Below are positions 7,615 to 16,159 of a DNA stretch of 64,000 nucleotides, one piece after another. Position numbers and translations under genes: made by a program. Under the pieces are notes generated by a model. The model saw only the letters and a program-made list of their open reading frames with translations. It was not told the DNA's origin and ran no database searches. Source of the stretch: Flavobacterium panacis. Lineage in GTDB: Bacteria > Bacteroidota > Bacteroidia > Flavobacteriales > Flavobacteriaceae. Every line of letters starts with the position of its first letter. Position 1 is the first letter of the stretch. The stretch covers positions 434,001 through 498,000 of the forward strand of contig NZ_JANKMS010000002.1 in the NCBI RefSeq assembly GCF_024649945.1. Direction: 5' to 3'.

Positions 7615-8340
7615 ATGAAACGACTCATTTTAGTTTTACTGCTTTCTATTTTTGTTTCTTGCAAAAAAGAAAATCAAACTCCGGAATCAAAAGGATCAAA
7701 TAAAGAAATTCAGAATGATACGGAATCTGTCATTGAAGAAGAAAATGACAGAAAAACGGATACTTTAAAAATTACGTATCAGGATCATAAAAACTTATTT
7801 GATATTCTGACCCTATTACCAGACAGTACCATGTCAAGCTGGTCTTGGCCTAAAAATGACCGAATTGAATTTGTAAAAAACATTCAAAAAAATAATTATG
7901 CAACGGCATCCCGCGATCATTTTTCCAATATTTCCTTAATAGCTCCAAACACGATCCAAATTGGAGTTGTTGACGGATCTTGGATTTTATCTATTTATAA
8001 AAAAAGCACTAAAAACTACATTGTACTTACCGATGACAAAGTTGGAGATGGAAACGATTTTCATGCTTTTGAATATGTAAATGGAAAATTAATGAGTTTA
8101 TCGATGGAAAAGCTTTTCAACGGTTTTCTAAAAACGATTTTGGTGGATCAAAATGATAAAAAATGTCTGGATTTTTTTGAGGAAAATAAAATCGGATTTG
8201 AATATTCTTTTATCGGAACTAAAAAAATCGAAATCAGTAATTCTTCATTAGAAGATACTGATGGCTGTTTTAAAGGAAACACATTGAATTATGAATTTAA
8301 TCCAGAATCGGCAACATTTCATTTAACCAATATTCAGTAA
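7615..8340 (+). CDS. Hypothetical lipoprotein (241 aa)
   Basis: The lipobox is FVSC (Cys at residue 16), followed by a Lys/Glu-rich linker of about 40 residues that should reach away from the membrane. The folded part starts near residue 55 (YQDHKNLFDILTLLPDSTMS) and has SSWSWPKNDRIEFV, a beta-rich centre and ENKIGFEYSF towards the C-terminus. No family is recognised. It is 32 bp downstream of the preceding lipoprotein gene and 26 bp before the ankyrin gene, so it is probably in the same operon. Confidence 0.7.
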   Translation: MKRLILVLLLSIFVSCKKENQTPESKGSNKEIQNDTESVIEEENDRKTDTLKITYQDHKNLFDILTLLPDSTMSSWSWPKNDRIEFVKNIQKNNYATASRDHFSNISLIAPNTIQIGVVDGSWILSIYKKSTKNYIVLTDDKVGDGNDFHAFEYVNGKLMSLSMEKLFNGFLKTILVDQNDKKCLDFFEENKIGFEYSFIGTKKIEISNSSLEDTDGCFKGNTLNYEFNPESATFHLTNIQ

Positions 8341-8366
8341 ATCCAGACAATCAAAAACGATCTGAA

Positions 8367-9128
8367 ATGATGAAAAATTTAAAAACTATCCTTCTACTTC
8401 TTACAATCTCAATTTTTGGTCAGTCCATTGCACAAACCAAAACAAAAATACCGGTTCCGTCAAGAGAAACAATTGAAGAATTTTATGATGCTATTTTTGC
8501 TGATAACACGCAAAAAGTACTTAAAATGATTGGAACTAAATTTCCAGCCAATTACGAACCTAAAAATAAAATTTTACCACTGCAAGCTGCTATCTGGCAA
8601 AAGAATCTGACTGTTGTAAAAGCTTTAACAGAAGGCGGTGCTAATATCAATAATCCGACCTTGTCTGTTGTAGATACTGCTGCCGAAAAAGGAGCATTTG
8701 AAATTCTTTCGTATTTTATTCAAAAAGGAGCAAAGATTTCGAACAAGTCGTTTAACATTGCGGGATTTTATCAGTCTTATAATTGTGCCAAATTATTATT
8801 GCAAAAAGGAGCCAATCAGGACGGAGGAGATATTCGCGGTAAATTTTGGGTATTCGAACAAGCCGTTAGAAAATCTGATTATGAAGTTTTGAAAGCTTTG
8901 AAATTAGATAAAGATGAAATAAACTATCACAATTATGATGGTGAAACAGCACTGATTATTGCTATAAAAAATAAAAACATTGACATGGTAAAATATCTGC
9001 TTCAAAGAGGAGTAGATAAAAACAAACCCGAAACATTTGATGCTGGTGATGACATTTCGTACGGTAAAAAACCAATTCAGATTGCTACAAAAATGAAATT
9101 GACTGAAATCGTCAAATTACTAAAATAA
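8367..9128 (+). CDS. Secreted ankyrin-repeat protein
   Basis: A 253-residue protein with a signal peptide (residues 1-22, ending SIAQ). The mature part is made of ankyrin repeats. Visible units include LPLQAAIWQKNLTVVKALTE with GGANIN, VVDTAAEKGAFEILSYFIQK with GAKIS, NCAKLLLQKGANQ, DGETALIIAIKNKNIDMVKY with LLQRGVDKN, and the terminal GKKPIQIATKMKLTEIVKLL. Periplasmic ankyrin proteins are known as inhibitors or chaperones (for example AnkB-type proteins protecting catalase), and some are immunity proteins; the partner here is unknown. The second codon is also ATG, so the start may be 8370. Confidence 0.82.
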   Translation: MMKNLKTILLLLTISIFGQSIAQTKTKIPVPSRETIEEFYDAIFADNTQKVLKMIGTKFPANYEPKNKILPLQAAIWQKNLTVVKALTEGGANINNPTLSVVDTAAEKGAFEILSYFIQKGAKISNKSFNIAGFYQSYNCAKLLLQKGANQDGGDIRGKFWVFEQAVRKSDYEVLKALKLDKDEINYHNYDGETALIIAIKNKNIDMVKYLLQRGVDKNKPETFDAGDDISYGKKPIQIATKMKLTEIVKLLK

Positions 9129-9222
9129 TAGCTTTACATTTTCATCAAAGCTTAACCTGTCGTTTTCTTACGAATTAAAAGAATTCAGTATATTTATTTT
9201 AGAATTTTAAACTTTCAAAAAA

Positions 9223-9588
9223 ATGAAAAAATTAATCTTCTCTCTTTTATTTTTAATAGGCTTATCAGTATCTGCACAGACTTCTAAAGAATTGATTGGA
9301 AAATGGCAAATGGTAAAATGGACTAAAAACGGAAAAGAAAAAGATATTAAAAAACGTTTTAAAACAGATCAGGTTTTTCAGGTTTTTAAAGAAAATGGTG
9401 ATTTCGAAAGTGTTATTGGCGAAGAATCACACAAAGCAAAATGGAAATTATCTGATGACAATTCTCAACTGACTATTATTTCAGTTATTCTTCCAGTCGT
9501 ATTTACTGTAAATTCTTTTGATAGCCAAAAACGTGTGATCACCAATACAGAAGTGGGTACTTTTGAATATAAAAAAGTAAGTGAATAA
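9223..9588 (+). CDS. Small secreted lipocalin-like protein
   Basis: A 121-residue protein with a signal peptide ending SVSAQ (residue 19). The mature 100 residues show the short lipocalin-like pattern of Bacteroidota: LIGKWQMVKW at the start, a middle FQVFKENGDFESVIGEES, a KWKLSDDNSQLTI strand pair and a final RVITNTEVGTFEYKK. Proteins of this kind are eight-stranded barrels of unknown ligand. About 95 bp separates it from the ankyrin gene, so it may have its own promoter. Function unknown. Confidence 0.78.
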   Translation: MKKLIFSLLFLIGLSVSAQTSKELIGKWQMVKWTKNGKEKDIKKRFKTDQVFQVFKENGDFESVIGEESHKAKWKLSDDNSQLTIISVILPVVFTVNSFDSQKRVITNTEVGTFEYKKVSE

Positions 9589-9708
9589 AGTAACTTTAGT
9601 ATTTTGATTTCTTATAAAAAAGAGATTTCTGCTTCCTAAAAAAATCTGAGAAAAGGCATAGTTGTTGAATGTGAAATGAAATATATTTACACCTTCAAAA
9701 GAAATACT

Positions 9709-10896
9709 ATGCAAAAAACTACTTTACTATTTTCTATACTCTTTTTGACACTTTTCTCTTGTGGTGTAAAAACAACGCAAGCCTTAATAAGTGATGGAAA
9801 TTATGACGGTGCAATTGACCGTGCAGTAGAAGCTTTAAGAACTAATAAAGATGCTAAAGGCAAACAAGATTATGTGTATTTGCTAGAAGAAGCTTTTGCT
9901 AAAGCGAAAGATAGAGATCTTCGCAATCTTGAATTACTGTCTAAAGATGCCAATCCTGCGAATGCAGAACGCATTTACAATACTTATTTACAGCTGAATA
10001 ATCGTCAGGAAAAAATTGCTCCACTCTTACCATTGAAATTAATAAAGTTGGGAAAAAACGCTTATTTCCCATTTGATAATTATTCGAATGAAATTGTAAA
10101 CAGTAAAAATGCACTTTCAAAATATTTGTATGAGAATGCTTCTTCTCTTTTAAAATCAACTAACAAAATGGATTTCAGAAAAGCGTATGATGATTTCGCT
10201 TATCTGGAAAGCATTAATCCTGGTTATAAAAACACTAAAAAATTAATGGATGACGCTCTTTTTAAAGGAACTGATTTTGTTGATGTATACGCCAAAAACG
10301 AAACCAATTTGGTGATTCCGAAAATGCTTCAGGATGATTTATTGGATTTCAAAACGTACGGATTAAATGATAAATGGACGGTTTATCATAGCACAAGACA
10401 GAAAAATACAACTTACGATTACAGTCTGATTATTAATTTTAGAGATATATTTATTTCACCAGAACAAATTAAAGAGAAAGAATTCATAAAAGAACGTCAG
10501 GTAAAAGATGGTGTAAAAACGCTTTTGGACAGCCGTGGAAGACCTGTAAAAGACAGTTTAGGAAAAGAAATTAAAGTGGATAATTATAAAATTCTTCGTG
10601 CCACAGTTTATGAATTCAGACAATTTAAATCTTGTCAGGTCACAGCAAAAGTAGATTACATAGATTTAAAAACGAATCAGTTGGTACAAACTTTCCCTAT
10701 TAGCAGCGAATTTGTTTTCGAAAATATTTATTCCAAATATAGAGGAGACAGAAATGCTTGTGATGACAATTACCTGAATTATTTCACCAAACGCCCTGTT
10801 CCATTTCCAAATAACGAACAAATGGTTTTTGATACAGGTGAAGATTTGAAAGCTAAAATCAAAGAGATCGTAGTTAGAAATAAGTTTAGGCTATAA
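9709..10896 (+). CDS. TPR-like lipoprotein (395 aa)
   Basis: The start was moved to ATG 9709, which begins a lipoprotein signal (lipobox LFSC, Cys at residue 18). The N-terminal half reads like helical repeats: ALISDGNYDGAIDRAVEALR, YVYLLEEAFAKAKDRD and RKAYDDFAYLESINPGYKNT, as in tetratricopeptide proteins. The C-terminal half (from about residue 210) is beta-rich (YDYSLIINFRDIFISPEQIK, KILRATVYEFRQFKSCQVTA) and ends in a KEIVVRNKFRL helix. This organisation is found in uncharacterised Flavobacterium outer-membrane lipoproteins. A strong terminator follows, closing the long lipoprotein run. Confidence 0.75.
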   Translation: MQKTTLLFSILFLTLFSCGVKTTQALISDGNYDGAIDRAVEALRTNKDAKGKQDYVYLLEEAFAKAKDRDLRNLELLSKDANPANAERIYNTYLQLNNRQEKIAPLLPLKLIKLGKNAYFPFDNYSNEIVNSKNALSKYLYENASSLLKSTNKMDFRKAYDDFAYLESINPGYKNTKKLMDDALFKGTDFVDVYAKNETNLVIPKMLQDDLLDFKTYGLNDKWTVYHSTRQKNTTYDYSLIINFRDIFISPEQIKEKEFIKERQVKDGVKTLLDSRGRPVKDSLGKEIKVDNYKILRATVYEFRQFKSCQVTAKVDYIDLKTNQLVQTFPISSEFVFENIYSKYRGDRNACDDNYLNYFTKRPVPFPNNEQMVFDTGEDLKAKIKEIVVRNKFRL

Positions 10897-10918
10897 TTAT
10901 GTAACACAACAACATAAA

Positions 10919-10947
10919 AAAAGGTGCATCTTTGATGCGCCTTTTTT
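10919..10947 (+). terminator. Terminator after the TPR-like lipoprotein gene
   Basis: GGTGCATC (10923-10930) pairs with GATGCGCC (10934-10941) with one G-T pair, a 3-base loop, and TTTTTT after the stem. Confidence 0.75.
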
Positions 10948-10988
10948 ATTTACGATCATATTAAATTAAAAAAAATGCTATTTCTTTA

Positions 10989-11036
10989 TTACGCAACCAA
11001 AAAGTTGTATATATTTGCAACTGATTAGTTGCGTAA
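10989..11036 (+). promoter_or_regulatory. Candidate promoter and operator of the arsR-SRPBCC operon
   Basis: TATATTTG (11010-11017) fits the TAnnTTTG -7 box. It is framed by TTACGCAAC (10989-10997) and its exact inverted copy GTTGCGTAA (11028-11036). An inner palindrome GCAAC-N6-GTTGC spans 11017-11032 and a related CAAC-N6-GTTG half lies at 10994-11007. ArsR-family repressors usually bind such palindromes over their own promoter, so autoregulation is inferred. Confidence 0.55.
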
Positions 11037-11048
11037 TTTATTAAATAA

Positions 11049-11375
11049 ATGAAACGAGATATTTTTCAGGCTATTGCCGATCCGACCCGCAGAGCGATTT
11101 TAGTTTTAATCTCTTCGACTGCATTAACTCCTAATGCAATTGCCGATCAGTTTAAAACGACAAGACAAGCTGTCTCTAAGCACATTAAAATATTAAATGA
11201 ATGTGATTTACTAGAAGAAAAAAAACTGGGCAGAGAAATTTATTATCAGCTCAAAATTGACAAAATGAAAGAAATAGATCATTGGCTGGAACAGTTTAAA
11301 AAGATTTGGGAACAACGTTTTAATCAATTGGATCAAGTATTAATGAATTTAAAATCTAAAGAAAATGAAATCTGA
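11049..11375 (+). CDS. ArsR/SmtB-family winged-helix repressor
   Basis: A 108-residue regulator. Residues 3-85 carry the ArsR fold: IFQAIADPTRRAILVLISS, then LTPNAIADQF, the recognition helix TTRQAVSKHIKILNECDLL, and the wing (LEEKKLGREIYYQL). There are no ELCVCDL-type metal-binding cysteines (the single Cys lies in the recognition-helix end), so it is not an arsenic or metal sensor of the classical type. It belongs to the subgroup found next to SRPBCC (AHSA1/START-like) genes, as here, where its last 11 bp overlap the next start. A palindromic operator lies upstream. Confidence 0.87.
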   Translation: MKRDIFQAIADPTRRAILVLISSTALTPNAIADQFKTTRQAVSKHIKILNECDLLEEKKLGREIYYQLKIDKMKEIDHWLEQFKKIWEQRFNQLDQVLMNLKSKENEI

Positions 11376-11862
11376 TCTTTTAATGAATTTTGCTGTAGAC
11401 AAGGAAAATAAAACAGTAAATATAAAACGCGAATTTAATGAGTCATTATCTAATGTGTGGTCTGCCTGGACAGAACCCGAAATTCTGGATTTATGGTGGG
11501 CACCAGCTCCTCTAAAATCAAAAACAAAGTTTATGGACTTTAGAGAAGGTGGAAAAAGATTATATGCGATGGTAGGCCTTGATGGCGTAGAACGTTGGAG
11601 CTATTTTGAGTATAGCTCTATTTCTCCTAAAACAAATTTCAAACATTCTGCCACTTTTTGTGATGCAGAAGGAAATCCAAATTCAGAATTTGGAAGCTCC
11701 TATTGGGATATTACTTTTTCTGAAAAAGATGATTTAACAGTTGTTGATATTCATATAAAACGTGACAGTTTTGAAGAACTACAAAAAATAATTGAAATGG
11801 GCTTTAAGGAAGGATTTACCTCTGCACTGAAAGGTTTGGATAAAGTCTTAGCTGAAAAATAA
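11365..11862 (+). CDS. SRPBCC (AHSA1/START-like) domain protein, copy 1
   Basis: A 165-residue protein of the SRPBCC helix-grip fold. Hallmarks are INIKREF-like strand 1 (VNIKREFNESLSNVWSAWTE), the PEILDLWWAPAP motif, the YAMVG and WDITF strands, and the long C-terminal helix ending GFKEGFTSALKGLDKVL. Such proteins bind hydrophobic ligands in a central cavity and are usually paired with ArsR-type regulators; the ligand is unknown. The frame starts inside the arsR gene (overlap 11365-11375), indicating translational coupling. The alternative start is the internal ATG at 11383. Close paralogue of the next gene. Confidence 0.85.
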   Translation: MKSDLLMNFAVDKENKTVNIKREFNESLSNVWSAWTEPEILDLWWAPAPLKSKTKFMDFREGGKRLYAMVGLDGVERWSYFEYSSISPKTNFKHSATFCDAEGNPNSEFGSSYWDITFSEKDDLTVVDIHIKRDSFEELQKIIEMGFKEGFTSALKGLDKVLAEK

Positions 11863-11909
11863 AACCGTTTCAAATAAACTAACTATTTACAAATTAAAAT
11901 CTAAAGAAA

Positions 11910-12413
11910 ATGAAATCGAATCTATTAATGAATTTTACGGTAAATAAGGAAAACAATACAGTAAATGTAAAACGAGAATTCAACGCTTCATTATCAAATG
12001 TCTGGTCTGCCTGGACAGAAGCCGAAATTCTGGATCAGTGGTGGGCGCCAGCTCCATGGAAATCAAAAACAAAAAGCATGGAATTTGAAATAGGTGGACG
12101 ACGATTATATGCTATGGTAGGACCTGAAGGTGAAGAACATTGGGCATTGGCAGATTACACTTCGATAAATCCGAAAACAAATATAAAATGGCTGGATGCT
12201 TTTTGCGACAGCGAAGGAAATTTAAATGACGAATTTCCACGTTCTGACTGGGATGTTACTTTCTCAGAAAATAGTGATACGACTTTTGTTGATGTTGCCA
12301 TTAAACACGAAAAACTATCTGATCTGGAAATGATTATTCAAATGGGCTTTAAAGAAGGCTTTACTATTGCAATGGAAGGTTTGGATAAAATTTTTGATGC
12401 AAAAGCAAAATAA
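11910..12413 (+). CDS. SRPBCC (AHSA1/START-like) domain protein, copy 2
   Basis: A 167-residue paralogue of the preceding gene: the first 25 residues differ at only about five positions, and the WSAWTE, ILDQWWAPAP, YAMVG, WDVTF and MGFKEGFT motifs are all kept. A 24-bp stretch just upstream (11894-11917) is identical to the end of arsR plus the start of copy 1 (11349-11372), so the duplicated unit began inside arsR. Divergence is larger in the middle, where ligand-contacting loops lie (copy 2 has WALADYTSINPKTNIKWLDA). Probably read from the arsR promoter; a terminator follows. Confidence 0.85.
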   Translation: MKSNLLMNFTVNKENNTVNVKREFNASLSNVWSAWTEAEILDQWWAPAPWKSKTKSMEFEIGGRRLYAMVGPEGEEHWALADYTSINPKTNIKWLDAFCDSEGNLNDEFPRSDWDVTFSENSDTTFVDVAIKHEKLSDLEMIIQMGFKEGFTIAMEGLDKIFDAKAK

Positions 12414-12434
12414 AAACTTCTAATTAAATTGTAG

Positions 12435-12467
12435 AAATCCTGTCTCAACCTGAGCAGGATTTTTTTG
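12435..12467 (+). terminator. Terminator of the arsR-SRPBCC operon
   Basis: AAATCCTG (12435-12442) pairs with CAGGATTT (12455-12462), and the stem runs into a T-rich tail. Confidence 0.72.
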
Positions 12468-12609
12468 TTTTTAAGAAGAAACCTACACTTCTATTTTTCA
12501 ATCATGTAATCTCAGAATATTTTTGAGTTTTTATTGATTTTTAACCTACTTTTAAAAAAAATTAAAACAACCCAAAAACCACAACCAACTAAAGACCAAT
12601 ACCATAATC

Positions 12610-15600
12610 ATGAAAAAGCTATTTTTCATTTGTTTTATTTTGTTCTCTTTTTTCAGCTACGCGCAAGAAAATTGTAATAATGGTATTGATGATGATGGCG
12701 ATGGAAAAATTGATTTAAACGATGAGGATTGCAAATGCTCTGTTTCTCCAACAACTAGTTTAGTCAATAATCATGATTTTGAGATTAAAAATTCTTGTCC
12801 AGATAATTTCGCTCAATTCGGAAAAGTACAAGGGTGGTTTCTACCCAGTACGGCTACTTCAGATTATATTAATACTTGCAATTTCATTCCTGTTTCTGCT
12901 GTAGATGCAGGCGTTTATCCGTTCCCAGCCAGAAATGGAAATGGAGTTGCCGGAATCTTAATCTCTCAGGATTATAAAGAATTTATTGCGAGCTGTACCA
13001 ATACGACTTTAAAAGCCGGTACAAAGTATCAGGTAAACTTTGATATCGCAGCCTCTACTTCTGGAAGAGATCCTTTTGGGAGTCTTCCTTTGGGACAAGT
13101 CTGTAATCTTGGGCGTTTAAATGGCGGAATTGTAGACATAACCATTTACGGTAGAGCAAATTGTATCAAAACAATTCCGCCGAACAGTAACAACATGCCT
13201 CCTGATTGGATTCCGTTAGGTAAAGCAACTTATTTGCCTTCCAAAAATTGGGGTCAGCTAACGATAGAATTTACTCCTCCCTTTGATATGAATGCTATCA
13301 TGTTAGGTTCACCAAAAGAACTGTCTGACACCTACGTCAAAGAATATGATTATCATCTTTGTTTTCCTTACTTTTATTTAGATAATGTTGTTTTAAATAA
13401 ATCTTCTGATTTAGGTCTCAGCATAACTTCTACTGGTAGTTACTGCGAGAATAATTTAGTTTTACAAGCCCAGATAGATTCGAGCATAGGATCTGATTAT
13501 ACGTATCAATGGTATCGAAATGGTATTGCCATTGTGGGAGAAACTAATAGTACTTTACCCATTGTTTTTGCACCTACCAACATTGGTGATTATCAGGTAA
13601 AAATCACAAATTCAAGCAACTGCAAAATAAGTCCGCTTTTTAATGTGATCGAAATTATTGATGTTCCAGAATATTCTATTGATCAAAGTCCGTGTTTTCC
13701 AGGAATTACAACTCTAACTATAACGACTCCTGCAGATGAATACAGTTTTGATGGAGGTATCGTGTATTCCACAAATCCAACTAAAAGTGATTTAACAGCG
13801 TTGGTGAATCCAATTTACATCTCCATTAAAAAAAATGGCTGTTATTCAAGTCTTAGAAATGTGATTTTACAATATCCCCCTTTAGAAACCGTTATGAATC
13901 CTCCGAAAGTAACTGTTGTACAGCCTACATGTGGTCAAAATAATGGATCTTTAACTGTAACGACACCAGCCTTAGAATATAGTTTTGATGATGGAGTTAC
14001 TTGGAGTACAAATCCTGAATTAAATAATTTACCTCCAAATCCTCATCATGATTATAAAATCAAGATAAAATCATTACTAGGCTGTATTTCGACTGCTTAC
14101 TATGCCGTAATGTATCCTTTTTTATTGCCTTTGCCAAATGTAACCCAAACCAATGCGAGTTGCGGAATTGGAGGAACCATATCATTCACTCCTTCTCCAT
14201 CATACGAATACAGCATTGACAATGGTGCAAACTGGTCAACAAATCCGAACTTTACCAATGTAAAAGCGGACTCTTATGTTGCTATGACTAGAAATGAATT
14301 AGGCTGTGAATCTCAAAAAAAAATGATTTATATAGGAACTGATTTTAAGCAAAAACCTCAAGTTACTTCTACAAATGCTAGTTGCGGAAAACTCGGTAGT
14401 ATTTCTGTAAAAACAATCGCTTCACAATATAGTTTTGACGGAGGAATGTCTTGGTCAACAAATAACACTCTTGAGGACCTGACTTGGGGATGGTATACAG
14501 TAATGGTCAAAGATGATCAAGGTTGTACTTCTTTGCCAGAATCAGTCTATATTCAAGATTATATTCTTGATATTGATATAAAATACAAGGTTGAAAACGC
14601 AAACTGTTATAATAATGGAAGTATTCAGTTTACAACTACCGCTTCAGAATTTAGTATTGATAATGGAAGAACCTGGTCATCAGATCCTTTGTTTTCAAAT
14701 CTTCCTGCCGGAGACTATTTCTTAAAAGTTCGAAATAGGATTAATTGTGAATCTGCTGTAAAATATGTCCCTGTACGAGACCTTTCAAATAGTACTCCTG
14801 ATTATAAGATTACAAATGCCAGTTGTAATTCTTTTGGAAGTATTACCATAACATCATCAGCTGATTATTACAGTTTTGATAATGGCGTAACATGGTCTGA
14901 GGATAATTCTATTTCTAATTTAACTGGTAATTTAAACTTTACTTTATTAGTAAAAAATGGCACAAGCTGTTTTTCTAAACCTGCTACAATCAATTTTAAT
15001 TCTACGATTTTAGCGAATCCTACGGTTAATAATCATACCGTTTCTCTTTGTGATGAATGGAATGATAAAATTGAAAAGGCAAATTTATCTTCTTATGAAA
15101 GTGCCATTATCACTAATTGTTCTAATTATACGTTTCATTATTTTACATCACTCTCAGATGCCGAAAATCTAAATCTGGTCAACGAAATTATAAATTACAA
15201 CAACTTCGAAGTTTCTGATAATACCACAATTTTTACAGCCGTTGTTTCTACTGAAAACTGTCATAGCGTAGCCGAAATTAGATTTTCATTATTAAAATCA
15301 CCAACATTTGATCTAATTCCTGATTCTGTTGTATTATGCGAAAACGAAACTGTTTTGGTTAATGCAGGTACTAATTTTGACAGCTATCTTTGGTCTACTG
15401 GAGCAAACACAAGTTCCATTATTGTTAATCAGCCAGGCAATTATTCTGTCACAGCAACATCCAAATATGGTGCACAAGTATGTACTTCGACTAAAAATTT
15501 TCAGGTAGTTTTATCCAACCGTGCTGCAATCCAAAAAATTACCACTCAGGATTTTACTGAAAACGACAACATAATTGAAATAAACTTATCCGGCAAAGGT

Positions 15601-15987
15601 GTTTATGAATATTCTGTTGATGGTATTTATTACCAAAACGATCCCGTTTTTAGAAACTTATCTAGTGGTATTTATACCGTTTATGTTCGAGATAAAAACA
15701 ATTGCGGAATCACAACCGACGAAGTGTTTTTACTAATGTATCCTAAATTTTTCACTCCAAATGGAGATGGTTTTAACGATACCTGGAATATCCATTTTTC
15801 TGCTTTAGAACCAGAACTTGATGTAAGCATATTTGACCGCTATGGACAACTTATAAAAAAACTGAATTACTCCAATTCTTGGGACGGAACACTAAATGGA
15901 CAAAATCTGCCTGCTGATGATTATTGGTTTGTTGTAAAAAGAAAAACCGGCAAAGAATTTAAAAGTCATTTTAGTTTGAAAAGATAA
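12610..15987 (+). CDS. Large surface repeat protein with T9SS type B sorting domain
   Basis: 1125 residues. A signal peptide (1-19, ending SYAQ) is followed by a calcium-type loop, CNNGIDDDGDGKIDLNDEDC. Residues about 35-270 form a carbohydrate-binding-like beta domain (PTTSLVNNHDFEI ... YDYHLCFPYFYLDNVVL). From about 360 to 810 there are at least six repeats of about 74 residues with the pattern A-S/T-C-G-x-x-x-G-S-I ... YSFDNGVTWS, clear at residues 439, 516, 590, 664 and 737. These resemble the SprB-type repeats of gliding adhesins. The C-terminus from about 1044 (PKFFTPNGDGFNDTW ... FDRYGQLI ... DYWFVVKRKTG) is the gliding-motility-associated type B T9SS signal, so the protein is exported and attached to the surface. 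A role in adhesion or gliding is inferred. Confidence 0.9.
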   Translation: MKKLFFICFILFSFFSYAQENCNNGIDDDGDGKIDLNDEDCKCSVSPTTSLVNNHDFEIKNSCPDNFAQFGKVQGWFLPSTATSDYINTCNFIPVSAVDAGVYPFPARNGNGVAGILISQDYKEFIASCTNTTLKAGTKYQVNFDIAASTSGRDPFGSLPLGQVCNLGRLNGGIVDITIYGRANCIKTIPPNSNNMPPDWIPLGKATYLPSKNWGQLTIEFTPPFDMNAIMLGSPKELSDTYVKEYDYHLCFPYFYLDNVVLNKSSDLGLSITSTGSYCENNLVLQAQIDSSIGSDYTYQWYRNGIAIVGETNSTLPIVFAPTNIGDYQVKITNSSNCKISPLFNVIEIIDVPEYSIDQSPCFPGITTLTITTPADEYSFDGGIVYSTNPTKSDLTALVNPIYISIKKNGCYSSLRNVILQYPPLETVMNPPKVTVVQPTCGQNNGSLTVTTPALEYSFDDGVTWSTNPELNNLPPNPHHDYKIKIKSLLGCISTAYYAVMYPFLLPLPNVTQTNASCGIGGTISFTPSPSYEYSIDNGANWSTNPNFTNVKADSYVAMTRNELGCESQKKMIYIGTDFKQKPQVTSTNASCGKLGSISVKTIASQYSFDGGMSWSTNNTLEDLTWGWYTVMVKDDQGCTSLPESVYIQDYILDIDIKYKVENANCYNNGSIQFTTTASEFSIDNGRTWSSDPLFSNLPAGDYFLKVRNRINCESAVKYVPVRDLSNSTPDYKITNASCNSFGSITITSSADYYSFDNGVTWSEDNSISNLTGNLNFTLLVKNGTSCFSKPATINFNSTILANPTVNNHTVSLCDEWNDKIEKANLSSYESAIITNCSNYTFHYFTSLSDAENLNLVNEIINYNNFEVSDNTTIFTAVVSTENCHSVAEIRFSLLKSPTFDLIPDSVVLCENETVLVNAGTNFDSYLWSTGANTSSIIVNQPGNYSVTATSKYGAQVCTSTKNFQVVLSNRAAIQKITTQDFTENDNIIEINLSGKGVYEYSVDGIYYQNDPVFRNLSSGIYTVYVRDKNNCGITTDEVFLLMYPKFFTPNGDGFNDTWNIHFSALEPELDVSIFDRYGQLIKKLNYSNSWDGTLNGQNLPADDYWFVVKRKTGKEFKSHFSLKR

Positions 15988-16066
15988 AAACAAACTCTTC
16001 TAAAAACTTTATAATAAAGGAATTTTGGAATGAAAATCGAGTAGCAAAGAATTAGTTCAACAAGGG

Positions 16067-16097
16067 AAATCCTTTACAAATTGCAGGATTTTTTTGT
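16067..16097 (+). terminator. Terminator after the T9SS repeat protein gene
   Basis: AAATCCT (16067-16073) pairs with AGGATTT (16085-16091) and is followed by T residues. The loop is 11 bases. Confidence 0.55.
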
Positions 16098-16159
16098 ATT
16101 TTTGATTTGCAAATTTGATTTTCGACTTCCAATATCTTGTAAACCAAAAACATAACAAA

